Below, piece by piece: positions 23,969 through 37,000 of a DNA stretch of 64,000 nucleotides. The translations under genes and the position numbers were made by a program. Where the stretch lies: assembly GCA_009192285.1 (NCBI GenBank), contig WBVU01000021.1, forward strand, positions 62,001-126,000, written 5' to 3'. This DNA is from Morchella semilibera (taxonomy: Eukaryota; Ascomycota; Pezizomycetes; Pezizales; Morchellaceae). Under the pieces are notes generated by a model. It was not told the origin of the DNA, made no database searches, and worked only from the letters and a program-made list of their open reading frames with translations. The stretch's first letter is position 1; each line of letters begins with the position of its first letter.

Positions 23969-25631
23969 TTTATTTTGACTTCATTTGCCACCAGACACTA
24001 TCCACAAGCGATTTATACGATGAGTAAGTGTGATGACTGGGTCCATACTGACTATTGAGAAGGTGAAGTCCTTCGAGATATAGTCTTGGCGCCAAGCGTC
24101 AAGACTTTAGGGTACTGTAGTGCACCAGATTCTGAGCATGTCTCGGCAACTAGGCCCAACATAACAACGCACCCAATAAGTAAAAAAAAAACGCTCCAGC
24201 TCCCGTATAATGCGCTCGAGCAGCCCCCGCTCGGCCAGACACTAAGGTTTGCACCTTCAGCGTTAGTTCCTTGTCTGATTATAACAGGGGTTCCTGGCTT
24301 GACTTACTACTTGCATCTTCTGTTTTTTTTACTCTGCGAGCATTCCGCTTAAGCTTCCGTTTCCCCTCTTTGATTTTACGGGCATCCACTTAATCTTCCG
24401 TTTCTCCTCATTGATTTTAGACCCTTCCCCCATATGGTTGGTCTTACTAGAGGTAGTCGCTTCCCCGCTACAGGAGGGGAGGAGGAGATCTAGTGCTAAG
24501 CCCCGTGGCGAGTGGTCTAGTGGTATACGCAGCGCACATATGTAGCGGTATAGGCGCGATGTAGCAGGTAAAGCAGTTTTATTTACAGCTGGGCGAAGTG
24601 GGGTCATTTCCTCCGCAGCCCCTCATGCCCGATGGCGTGACGTGTAGCTATGTACATGTCCAATGTAATAGCGTGCAGGTCTTTCAGCTGATATGGTAGC
24701 AAGCTGGCCCAGGCGTATATGCTAACCTGGCCATTCCAGCACTTCGGCGATGAGGATTAGAGTGAAACGTCCACAAGTGCCTGACAGCGTTAGAGTTTTC
24801 ATCCCACCGCGGCTTGATGAGCGGGGGCGGTATGACAGGCATTTCCTGACAGCATGTTAACTTCCTCACCGGAGCTAGATGGCGTTGTTAACAGAAGGGT
24901 ATATCTCGGGCTGCTATGTGGGTTACCTTCTATGGCGCCGCCCGATGACAGATGATAGCTACATGGATCCGGACCCCGGGGGTGATGCAACGAGCTCAAA
25001 CACTGGTTTCCCAACCACCACCAAAGATAGACTCAGTTAACCTTTTCCGTTTTTGTTTTGCAGGTACTATATATCTCTGTCTGATGCAATTCGATCTATA
25101 CAGGTCACACGCATCTCCAACACCTGGGCACGGTGGCCAGCGGCTGCGAAATTGGCATCGCTTTGGGGACTCCCGGGGTACATACATGTAGTTGTAAGAT
25201 ACATGTATTGACATAGCCTTCAGTAGCGCATAATCGAAGTATTATGTATTATGATTAATTTACCAAGCCAAGGTAATTGCTTGAGGCTGCACGCAGTTAC
25301 TGAATTAAACAAAAAGCCAAGCCAAGCCAAGTTAGTCACAGGCAATCACTCGGGCCTCAGGGGCTCGCGAAGAGAGCTCTTCCTAGATCTCCGCCACAAG
25401 CTTGCTCCCACCTCACACCCTGCCAGTTCTATCCTTCCCCTCCAATGCGCAGCCACCGAGTACGGCAATCCACAAGTCCATTGCCACCTCCCACTCCCCT
25501 CCGCGGATCCGGCGAGCGCTCTGGTCCCTTCCGCACCTCTCCTAGCCATCCAAATGCCCTTTAACGTTGACATCATACTTCCCTTGAGTAACGGCCAGAA
25601 CTCCCATCTGATGACATGGTAGAACTTCCCT

Positions 25632-26470
25632 TTACCCTCTGCTGTAAAGCTCAAAGTGGGTGTGCGTAAGCTTAACAAGCTTTCCCCCCATACCTAGCTC
25701 TTTTAATCGAACCCTTTGCTTTTGTCCCGTAACAGAGGACTGCGAATCAAGAAAAGCCAAACAGTTGTTCAGCATTGCCGTATCACCAAACTCAGTAAAT
25801 GATAGTAAGCAACTTCGAATAATGCTATCATCGGCCTCAACTGTGTCAGTCCGGTGTTGTGCGATGCGAAACTGCAATCCCTATTTTAGTATTTTTATTA
25901 TCTTGAGTCCTATCGTCAAGAGAGTAGAAAACTCGCCCAAGGGGATATTTTGATTCAAAAACAGTCTATTCCACTGCACTGATTCTTCCCGCATTAGAGA
26001 ACTGGTCTCTGGAACTGAAACGCAGAGGCTCGGTATAGTAACAGTAGGACTACGATTAACTCCCTCGATATCAATAGCCAAACTCGCCCGCTGTCCTATC
26101 TGCCCTGAAATGTACTGATAGTTCCCGGACCAGATATTCCAAGACTCGGCAGCAAAACAATTGAGTAGTGGCTCTGTTTTTGAGTTAGCATTTCTGAATT
26201 ATATACTGGAGTAATGTGTTTAACCTTAGAGCTATAACCAGCTTGACTCCAACTTGCGGAGCTTTCCCGAGCGGGAGCATCAAAGATCACTTGGTTCCGC
26301 TGCCTTGAGTGTTCCTCGGGATTTGGAGTGCTTTCAGGAGCTGAGACTCCGAGGCTCGGCAGCGGAACAGTAGGGCTTGGTTCTGTTGATCAGTTAGTAC
26401 ATTCAAGTATTCACAAGTATCTTTATGAGGGGTCACCTCAGAAGTTTCCATCGCTAACCTGATCACTTGA
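25632..26470 (-). pseudogene. Fragmented coding-like region, family unknown
   Basis: Successive minus-strand open stretches read as plausible protein: METSEVTPHKDTCEYLN from about 26450, then FDAPARESSASWSQAGYSS, then AIDIEGVNRSPTVTIPSLC, then FRIAQHRTDTVEADDSIIRS ending at 25632. They lie head to tail on one strand in different frames with only a few interruptions, as expected for a decayed gene; some breaks could instead be introns. A related-looking stretch may continue at 27411-27659. No domain is recognised. Confidence 0.35.
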
Positions 26471-28079
26471 TGAATTGATGGGTTGATGAATTGATGGGTT
26501 GATGGTTGGTGCATGGTGATTGGAGGTCTCACCGCATATTTTTTTCACGAGACAAAAGCACTAGCGTGCTATAAAGTTCATAGTAAAATGCAGAACCTAA
26601 TTTCCCACTTTGAAGAGAACGCCCTGCTTTAGTGCAGCGCTCCTTGTAAAACCTCTCTATATAAAACACTATCGAACTGCATCCCCGGAAAACAAACCGG
26701 CGCTCCTCCTTCCCTCTCCCTCACGACCTCGACTTCTATCCCTACAAGGTTAATTCAGCGGCCGCTCCACCCCCACCCGTGCGCAATCTCGATTCGGATC
26801 ACAACATGAGCTATTATTGTTTTCCCCCCAAAACCCTCGTCAACAGCCAGAATTGGGGGGGAAAACACTGGCCTCAGCGAGAAAAAAAAGTGTCCAACAA
26901 CATTTTTATTTTATCTTTCAATCCGGACGTCCTCTCAGATTGCCTTAGTAGGTCCGATCCTTCCAGCATGAGTAGAGATATCGGAAGTGTCATCCTCACA
27001 CTTTGAACTGAGTAGACCCACGCTCGGTCGCCGTATATTTGCGGGAGTAGGTCTCGCCGTGAGGAAGATGAGCTCTGAGGTTGGGACGTCAGTTGTCAGC
27101 GCTCCGGAATTGTGCAATTAGCTCTAGTACGAGCTAGTTTGAGGGGGATTGGTTTCCCAGAAACTTCTAGCGGTGTGGATTTAGTTACCTGCTTTCCTTT
27201 GCCTTCTGCAGAGTTCGTCACAAGTGCAAGGGACCTGTCATAATTGATAATGTACTGGCCGGAATCCAAACTGGCTTTCCTGCTTGAAGAACTAGTTAAT
27301 ATTAGATTTTTTTTATCAATATCGAGTTGGGGGGAATATGGTCGGGGATACCGTTACTATCACGCATCCTCTTCTCTTCCTTCACCGCCAGATACTTCTG
27401 CTGCTCAAGTTTATTCTTTCTTATCTTTATCTCGTGTCTCTCCTCCTGTGATAAAGGCATCTGGAATTAAGGTCATTTTAGCCATCATCATACAATTGGG
27501 ATTTAAATCAAGACTAACGGGATTATCATAATCCTTCCATTCCGTGGTATTCCTAATTGACCAAAGCAGAATTTGCCGCTCATACACCCCCTCTCCCACA
27601 GGGTGAAAGAAATCCTTTTCAGACCTTTGAACCATCACTATGGCAGTAACTTCAGCCACAGGTGGCAGCGCAGAAAGAATCGCATCTCATTCCTTCGGTG
27701 CCTTTTTGGTGCGGACAAGCCGCCTGATTAACAAAAGTAACTCGAGATTCATGTGGTGTTATAGCCGAGGGGGCCGAGTTCATGCCTTGAAAAAGTCCTT
27801 TGCGGTGGCATAGAGGCAAGCTGCGCAATCCGCGGGCCAAGCTCCTACTCGTGGCACAGGCGGGCTCTTGGTGGAGGTGGACATGGATTGGGGTAGAGGT
27901 ACGCTCTTGGTGGTAGGCGTGAGGTATGTTGAAGGGGAGATGCTCTGTACCTTACTTGATGGGGCTTATGGTGGGGGGCGGTGTCGGGGATCATGGCGGC
28001 TTAATATGGATATTGAGGTGAATATAGAGGTGGAGGTGAGTTGCTGGAGACGAGCTTGTGTGGTGTGACCACAGTGTCA

Positions 28080-28200
28080 CCGCAGAGCCTCATTAATTAC
28101 AAACACGACGCCGCAGAGCCTCACTACACCTCATTACATAAGTACCTGCAGAGCTTCACTAGAAGCATTGCAGGTGAATGCGGAGCCTCGCTATAGTAGG
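28080..28200. repeat. GCAGAGCCTCAC motif array
   Basis: Four or five imperfect direct copies of ccgcagagcctcac are spaced about 30-40 bp apart, near 28081, 28111, 28149 and 28181. The same word recurs near 33520-33545 and in inverted form near 33478. It looks like the worn remains of a tandem repeat; no function is visible. Confidence 0.5.
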
Positions 28201-28734
28201 GAGGTTTCGCAGCGCCCGACAACGGGGTTTTCGCATAGTTAGGGTGCATAAGGTCACACATATGGCTCCATATGCGCAAGTAGATCAATTTCTTCGTCGC
28301 CGGATACCAAGCATCAGTATATCATAAGCGGATGTATCAGCTTAAGGTCTACATCAGACAATGTAATCTGCATAACTAAATCTACCAGAATTCCCAGAGT
28401 CAATTCACTCTAGGCATACTTGGCGCATTGTCGGATGCGAGGGAAGCAAAACCTCATTTTTACCCACTGCTTGTTTGTTTATTGCATATAGGTCCCGCAG
28501 CCTGTAGGCGCACCTCCTATCTGAAAAGACGCTGCGAAACCTCTCTAGTATGTACCCAGAGTGCCGGAAAGTGATAGCCACACGAGAATTAATTTGTACA
28601 CAAGGTAAATATGAGTGTGCAGATACCCTTCATCGGGTAGGTGCTTAGTGGTTAGGTGTGGTAGGGGGGTTCTGTGCGGTTGTGTTGATTGAAAGTGTTG
28701 AAAGTGCGACTGTGGCTTGGTTGGTCGGCTTGGT

Positions 28735-29090
28735 GAAGTGACAGGGATTAATAACCCACCGCCAAGAGCTTAATATTTAGACACGGAGGTGGTTAGCGCC
28801 ACTTCCTATATAGGCGCGCTAGTGAGAGAAAGTATAATAGTGAGACATGTGTGAGACAGAATCAACGTGATTTGATTGGTCTGGCAGGGATTAGTGCCAA
28901 GAGCTAAATATTTAGACACAGGGGTGGTTAGCGCCACTTCCTAGACTAAGCACGACACATCAAATCTGAGCAGATTAACCCCCCCGCCGCCCCTATACAC
29001 CGCTGTTCCCTATACAGTAGCTGTTCCCTAGACTCTGTCGCTGTTCCCTATTACTGGATCAACTTGCAGTCGCGAGCTGGCCATTGCTAG
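28735..29090 (-). repeat. Repeat block X, copy B (inverted)
   Basis: Reverse-oriented copy of the block at 13502-14440. It contains both internal ggttagcgccacttcctata units, the ctaagcacgacacatc motif, a short tandem of gggaacagc (two to three units), and the end matching gccagctcgcgactgcaa. It lacks the nested MITE and the extra 350 bp of copy A. With copy A it forms an inverted pair about 15 kb apart, spanning the NLR gene. Confidence 0.65.
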
Positions 29091-29549
29091 TGATAAAGTA
29101 TTTGGGCGTTGTCTAGCCAAAATGCGCATCACCTTTCTGGGTACATTTCCGTAGCTTTGTGAATAGTGGAATAGTGGGGCCCTAAGGTATGGTTGCCTAT
29201 ATATACATATATCAATTAAATTAGAGAACGTAACTACATCATATTTACTATATCCCAAACCTTAGCTGAGACTCAAAGTTACAACTCGTTGTCCGACCTA
29301 GTTACTAAAGTTTCCATCGTCAAATCAAAGCTCAAGCAATTTTTACAAGTGAAGAAACAGCGGGTGCAACCCGTCCGAACCCCAATGCAAAATTGAAAAT
29401 AAAAATGAAAAGAAGTAATATGACTAAACAACAAAATACAGAATAGATACTATGGCCTCTAAACTATATTCACCACTTTTTATGATCTCCCTAGTCCTTT
29501 ACTACTGCTACAATTCTCTTTGGCATGCTGTCAATGATTTTATATCCCT

Positions 29550-29612
29550 GAACCGACCGACCGACCGACCCGACCGACGGGCCAAAACCAAACCCAAACC
29601 CAAACTCTCGTC
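29550..29612. repeat. CCGA microsatellite and AAACCC stretch
   Basis: The tetranucleotide ccga is repeated about six times (29552-29578) and is followed by accaaacccaaacccaaac near 29588-29604, a telomere-like but degenerate repeat. It is simple sequence only. Confidence 0.7.
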
Positions 29613-32600
29613 ATGTCAGCCATGAGATATTCTGCCGTACGCGACTGAAATTACCGATCAAGTCGCACACAAACAAGCCCTGCGACATGGCACCACACTG
29701 AGAAAGTAATAAAACACCCCCGCCCAACAACCACCACATAGATTTGATTAACCTAAAATAAGTTATCAATCGAGTTCATCACGCTTTATCACTCGCGGAG
29801 GGCGGTGTGGTCATGCTTTATCACTCGGCTTGGCGCAGACGGCCGGATGGGTACGCCTTTGAGCCCTGGCGTGTCATCGCATCAAGGGCCGCTGTACTTA
29901 ACTATAGTGCTTATGATTGGCTCCTGCGAGTGTCAACCTGAACTACCCTTATCCCATGTGGTGCCTGGGGCAGTAGGAGGTATTCCTTTAATAGAGTTTA
30001 GAGTTGGACATGGTATATCCAGCCATACAGACAACCCACAAACTCTATATAGGTAGCCCAGTATAGGTGGAATATTTCATTATTGATAAACTATACCATA
30101 CGGGTTTGGCAGGCGGCGGTGGTGCTATATTGCCAATCAATTCTATGAGACCGCGTTGTAAAAAATTGATAGACGGCGCCTGACTTGTATCAATTCGCTG
30201 CATACCCTCACTTTGATCAGCCCCACCCCACTCCTCAGATGTCTCCCCTTCCTCGCCCCCCTCTCCGGCAAGTCCACTGTCACATAATCCTCCCCCTCCT
30301 CGCCCCCTTCCTCCATCCTCTTCCGCTTATCCCCCCATCACCGCCAACCCCCTCTTCACCGTGCTTATTAACTGCCCATACCGCTACAGCGGCAACGTCA
30401 CCGCCGTCACTGGTGTCCCGCGACAGGTCTGAAACGCTCAGCACGGGTCCGTATCCGGGGGGAGTCCATGGATTCTAGAGTGTAGCCGTAAGAAGTCCAA
30501 CAAGGTCCGACGGGTTATAGCCCTGGCGGGAATCCGCAACCACCTGGGCCTCGCGTAGACCCCCGTCAACTACTGGTTGATTGCGCCATGCACGGCGGTG
30601 ATCATGCCGCGGAGGTTGAGCGTGGGGGTGGCCGCGTCGTAGGTGTAGCTAGCTGTTATGGATGATGTGGGGGAGGGGTCTAGCGGGAGAGGAGCTGCGC
30701 ACCGTAACCGGCGGAGTCCGTGGTTTAACGCTGAAACTTTTCGAGCCGAGGAGGGGAGACCTGGGTGAGCGTGAGCGTCTTTCCGTCAAGATAATCACCG
30801 TACAGAAAGGTCGTGATAGATCTGGAGAAGGCGGAGAGCTCTGTTGGCTTTGTTGACAAAAGCATGTCCTCCTCCCCCAGTCGTGTGACGGGTCCCGGCT
30901 AGCTGCAGGGGATAATGGAGTAGAAGCCGAGGGTGGGTACCTTGATGATGATGAAGAAGAAGAAGGGAGAGGATAAGGAAGATAAGAGATGAATGAAGAT
31001 GAGGTAGAAGATATTGGAGTACCGCGATCGGGCAATGTAGAGGTATGATGGTTGTTCAGTACGTACAGTTTGTTGAGTCGATCAGATGTCATGAGGGGCC
31101 AAGATTTGGGCTTGGCGATGAACAGATTATGAAATCATGCATGAAAATAGGTAACACCGATTACAGATGGTGATGATATCGAGAATCGACCTTGTATTGT
31201 ATATAATTGTATAAGCAGGAGCTGGCTCTCTCTCTAGCAAGGGGTAGAGTGAGTGGAGATCGGTTCCTTGAGAGTAAAGACCCTCAGCTTATAATTATTG
31301 CCTTTGCAATTTTCCGAGATGTGGCTCCAGGGTGTAGATAGGTCCTGCACTGAAGAGGTGGTTCGTAGAATTAGAAGTGGGGGTTCGAATTTTTTTTTTG
31401 AACCGTAGGTTTAGGGGGGTAAGAGATTCGGGGGGGGGGGGGTGAACTGGGCGTTTTGGGACAGGTATGAGAAAAGGTAATCGGCTCTTTTTAAATTTTG
31501 GTGGTTCCGTTATATATAATTATAGCATTTAGAACTACTGTTTCTTTTTCTGGTTCGGAGCCCGTCTTACTCACCTCTTCAGCTCCATCTATGTGAGGAT
31601 CTGCCGTTATCTGTTGAATTGTGTGTTCAGCCCCCTCCTTCCCTCCCTTCTCCTTTTTCTTTTTGTCTTTCTCTCTCCCGGCGGTTTTCCTTTCCCACAC
31701 GGTCCCAACATAATATTCTAATAATGCCGCTCGTCACAAACCTATCCCATTGCCAGTCCAGGGGCGCCACTTCGGTAATTGATTTTATCACCGGATACAT
31801 CCGGGACTCGAAAGGCGCTTAGGTAGAAGATGATTTCTTCAAGTCCATTCCTTGCGTGATGCATTGCTCAAGCACACACTTATATTCGAAGGTTCTCAAG
31901 GATTCCATATCAGAGGATGGTTCTTTGGTGCCACTGTTCGGATCTATATGCCGGTGCTTATCTTCTGCACGCTCGTTGCCCTCTTCATCTGTCATATAAA
32001 GATCCTTGTCGCGCACTCGTCTACGGTGGGTTTTGATGTGTTGCTGCCCTTCGGGGTAGACGTTTTTGGCGGGTTTGCACCATCTACACTAATGTCTTAG
32101 CGTTGTTCTTTTAATATCGTCCTAGTACATAACACTACTAAGCCTCTGGAGTCCTTGCTCCGGCCAAATTTTAGCCTCGAGTTGGCGCACCTCTTCCTCT
32201 TTAAGTGCTATGAGGTCTGGTAAACGTCGACTTATTGATTTAAGATCCGATGAGGTGTCGGTAAAAGATGAGAAAACTAGATGGAATTGATAATGGGGAG
32301 GAGTTTAGAGGATATCCGATTTGGGTTACGCAGGCGCGTATTACAGTAGAGAAAATGTAGATTGATGATGATTACCAGAGAAGTACATGTTTTCTACTCA
32401 TTATAGACATGTTTAACTACAATACTAGCAGGGGGAACAAGTCTGCCCTTTTGGTACGTACATATGTAAGTACATGTAGGTGCAGAAAAGGACAGGAAAT
32501 TAGTTCCATACGTGTGAATATATATTTTGTAGAGACAGCTTTAATTTGTCTGATCGGATCCAGGCCAAAGAACTTAGCACTAGCGCCACAAGCGCCCGAA

Positions 32601-34044
32601 CCCCAAAATTGTGTCGTTATGAGCATTGCGGAATGACGCAGACATCTACAAGCCGGTGAACAGGGTCGCCTTACTGAGCTCCCCCGGCCAGGTGTCCGTA
32701 TCGGTGGGCCACAGTAGGTGATCTCACAGCAAGGAAGTTCGTGGCGTAAGGGTTAGGTTTACTACTGAGTAAGAGTTGGCTGCTAGCCCCTAGTCTGTCT
32801 TTTATAGTACATGTAGCTTGGCAGGGGTTCGTATCTCATGAGCGCGCGCACTTTCTCTAGTGTAATTACATGTAGTCTGGCACTAAACCACCCCATATCA
32901 TAATGGTAAATAATTCAAGCCCTCTCTGGTTATAGGTGTAAAAAAGAAAGATTTTTTTGGCAATACCTACTACATTTAATTGGCATAAGTCAAATCTGCT
33001 GCCCGAAGCTCCCCTAGGACTTGAATATCATCGACTAGCTCCAAATTACATAACCAAAGATATATAAAAGTCTGCCAGAAAGAGATCGAAATGTCCGCCT
33101 GAATACTATCTTGTTATTTTTTGTGTTCCGGATAACTGGAAATATATGTAGTTCCTTAGACCGGAGTGCCTAAGTAATTAAAGAGCATCCGGAATTATTC
33201 ACGGGTTGATACATCGGAATCATGGCACCATGCACCCAAATCTGAATTAACACATTTAGGAGCTCAATTAAACCAGACTTCTTATGAAGGAAGTGCACAC
33301 GTACACCCGATCATCGGCCAATCAGAAGAAGGCTCGGCACAAGGCGAAAACACACGAAGGAATGGTTGGCTTTAAGTGCGTATTGAATAAAGGCTTTAAT
33401 TCTCTAAAGTGAAACTCCCGGCGCAGCCAAGAGTCTGTGCTATGGTGAGCGACACGACTTTTGAGGTGCAGCGGTTTGAGGCTCTGCTTGAACTGCCCTC
33501 CTCGCCCCAACCTGCAGAGTCTCAGCTGCAGAGCCTCACCCCACCTCGTGAAAGATTGTTCCCGAAGCAGCACACCCTTGGCTGATCCATAATGGAATCA
33601 AAGCCTCCGGTTGGTTCATAAGCGAGTGGCCAAGTTTGTTTACAGCCTCATCAAAAGTGTTCGTATCATATATCACTTTTCGAATTCCGTGCTTAGCACA
33701 TCAGTTCTTGGGACTACCTGATGCGAGTATTCCTCATACCATGCGTGTATATGTATGGGAAATCTGTTTCTTGGGTGGTCACTGGTCAGCGCAGCTGCAC
33801 AGCCTAGAATCCTCCGACAGATGAGGGGTAACGGACGGACCGGACTCGTAACCTTTACAACAGGCCTCCCCGAATTCTAGAAGTCCCCTCTACTAGCTGC
33901 TTCTTCCTCGGATTGAAACTCCTCTTTAGAGCAAACCGAACGTCTGGTCTTAACCTAAGTAGCTTGGAAAGAAAACAACGAGCTTAGCGGTATTCATGAT
34001 GAGCCCTTTCAGTCTATCTTGATGTCAAACACTAACGCTAATCG

Positions 34045-37000
34045 ATGTGGGGGACTCCAACTGTAGGAAACAAACGTGCAGAAACTGCAAGTCGAACTTG
34101 CGAACTCGCGAACTCACCAATGTCTGGAGGCGTCCCACAAGCTCGATGGCTTTATCCCCGGGGGGAAGGGGAAACGAATACCCCCTACGATGTAGCAGTG
34201 GACAGGACTAGCGGGCAAGGACCTCCCCCGGCGCCACAAAACACTCTTGGGCCTGCTGTAACGAGTGTTCCCGAGCACGATCATGTAGACACTGAGATGG
34301 AGCCCAACAGAATGGTCAATAACCAACAACCAAAACAAGAACAGGAATCGTGCAGCGATAGCACCGCATCCATTTCACTGAGAGAGTCCATTACTGATTA
34401 TTCCTGCCAAACCTCTAGCCCGGGAGGGGTGCATCAAGAAGGAGACCAACATATACTAGCCTATGATTTCGCACTGGGTGTCCCGTGCTCGTCCGGTCAA
34501 GCCGGGGGAACTGGACCTCGACTCGCGCGTTCAGGGTTTGTTCCTGAAGACAACAAAACACAAATACCACGCACCGAATATTACGACTGCCGAACAGAGC
34601 TAGAAGCGCTGCAAGAGACCGCTCCTGAATACCCATTTCTGGTGGACAAAGCATCACCTCCGCTGGAAGCACCAAAAACGCACACTTCCACAGCAGCGCA
34701 ACCGGGCCACCACCCAGGCCACCGAGGCCACAACCCCCTAGGTAACCTCACAACCAACGGGCCCACCGAAAATTGCCCACAGAAACAGCAACCTGCACCT
34801 ATACCAGTAGTGAGTACACCTCGGAGCTCGGGCGAAGACATGAGCTGATCCCACTCCAAGCCCAAACCATATTTAAGCAAAGAGGATAAAGCCACGGTCC
34901 TGAGTCAGCGTTTGGAAGATTTCAAGCTAGAAACTGAATTCCAGGGCGACTACATTCTACAGCGAGTGGGTAAGTGGGAAAGTGGAAGCTCTACAAAGCT
35001 GTGGAGAACATCAAGATGGAAGAAAGTGGCCGTTATCGGGAGCGGGAACTTTGGAACCGTTTGGTTACAGCAAAGGGAGGACTATGATGATGAAAACGAA
35101 AAAGTTGGGGGAGGGGTAAGACAATTAAGGGCTGTGAAGACTGTGCCGCGAGATCTCTCACAAGGCGCAAGCCTATCACAGGAGCTACTCGCATTTGTGA
35201 AACTGAAGCAGGTTTGTTATTTCTGCGTTACTCGAGGATTGACTCGCTGGGATACTAATATCACTAGTTTGACCATCTTTTTGTAAACTTCGACGGCTGG
35301 TACGAAGACTCGGATAACATGTTTCTTGTAATGGAATATGTTAGGGAGGGCGACTTGAGCCAATATATTAAGCGATCGAAAGAAGGTTCAAACGGTTCCA
35401 GATCACTGATGGAGGTTAAGGAGATTACAAGGCAAATCTTAGAAGGTCTTGAGGTGCTCCACAGTAAACGGATTTATCACCGCGATCTGAAGCCGCAGGT
35501 TTGGTCCATGATCCCGGTGATCTTAACAGCAATATACTAAAACAAATTAAAATCTCCCACAGAATATCCTCATGGCCTCTCTTGATCCAGTGTGGATTAA
35601 GATAGCGGATTTTGGTGTTTCAAAACATGCAAAGAATACCAGCCTCCGAACAAGAGCTGGTACCCAAGGTTATCTCGCGCCCGAGATACTTGGATTTAAC
35701 CCCAAAAAATTCAAAACTCGGGGTTTGATTCCCCACGCTTTGGATATATGGTCGTTAGGATGCTTAGTATATGAACTCATTGCCTTCGAGCCTCCATTCC
35801 TCAATCAAGAGTTGAAGGAGGAAGACGAACCTACTACGGGCATAGAAGTCTGGCCAACGGGAAGCTCCCGTGAAATTGATATGGAACTTCTCTGGGAGTA
35901 TTGCTATCATGATCTCGAGTTACCGGCGGCACTTCTGAGGGAAACAGATCTCCCGGCGGGTGAAGAAGAAGAGGCCTTTATCCGAAGTCTTTTAGCTCCA
36001 AACCCAATGGTTCGCCCGACGGCATCCCATACCTTACAAGCCCCATGGCTTAGGGGAATTGATTATACAAGTGATAGGACTAAGTTTTGGAAGAATGAGT
36101 TTTTGCAGCTTGGGGTGGAGTTGGACTTTGGTAAAGACAATATATTGATGCGGCAGGCGGATAAGGGAGACATCCATCAGTTTCTGCCAAAGGGTGCTCG
36201 GGGTTCAGTCTCGGAACTTCTGTTAGTAGCTGCGAAGGGGAACCGGAAAAGGGCTCTTAGTAGACTGCTGATGTCCCCGAACTATCTGGAGTTAGTAGAC
36301 AGCAAAAATAGGGTGGAATTATTACAGGAAATGATAAAGGCTGGGCAGAGAGATACGGTGCAAATACTTTTACAACACGAGTCGTTTTTCGAGGCCTCCT
36401 CAGGCTTTGGCAACAAACCAGTGCAAGAGTGGGCAGTAGAGGCAGCTGCAGACAATAGTGAGATGGTCAAATTGATCCTTGAACATACAAGTGATCTTTG
36501 GGGTGCACTTCTATTGGCGGTCAAGTCTGGTGATGTTGATATAGTACGGATAGTTTTGGAGAGAGATCCCGAAAGGGATGTTTTCGACACCGGGAACTCT
36601 CTCCACGCACCCCTGCGAGAGGCAGTTAAAGAAGGATATCTTGATATTATCAAATTACTCCTAAACGAAGACGTCAACATCGATATTCGAAATGAAGGCG
36701 GTTGGACACCTCTTCAGACAGCTGCCGCGTATGCCCACGTCGAGGTAGTAAGATACTTGCTTGAGAAGGGAGCGGACGTCAACCGGTCAGCGTGGGGGAT
36801 GGCGGCCGAACAGCCCTACAGGCGGCCTCTGAGCTTGGTCATGCCGAGATGGTCAGGTTCCTATTGAGCAATAACGCGAATGTGAATAGCCCAGCGGCAG
36901 CCTCAAATGGTCGGACAGCCTTGCAAGCAGCTGTCGAGCGTGAGCACATGGATGTCATCAAGCTTTTACTGGACAGTGGCGCGAATGTGAACGGTAGGGC

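Larger units (their letters stand above)
19499..34044. other. Long gene-poor region between the NLR and the kinase-ankyrin gene
   Basis: About 14.5 kb without an intact gene I can support. It holds the MITE at 22092-22260, coding-like relics at 23300-23968 and 25632-26470, a GCAGAGCCTCAC motif cluster at 28080-28200 and again near 33480-33545, repeat X copy B (28735-29090), and a CCGA microsatellite near 29550. Long runs lie at 19908-19921 (14 G), 21791-21800 (10 C) and 31430-31442 (13 G). Open frames at 30185-31092 are low-complexity Pro/Ser sequence and were not taken as genes. Six TACATGTA sites occur. Confidence 0.6.

Noticed and set aside
24503-24575. tRNA-like A box (gagtggtctagtggta) near 24511
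   Set aside because: No B box, acceptor stem or T-run follows at the right spacing, so it is probably chance or a very worn relic.
30185-31092. Open frames of 97 and 147 codons around a Pro/Ser-rich region
   Set aside because: Composition follows C-rich/T-rich simple sequence; no family motif, plausible start context or splice structure was found.
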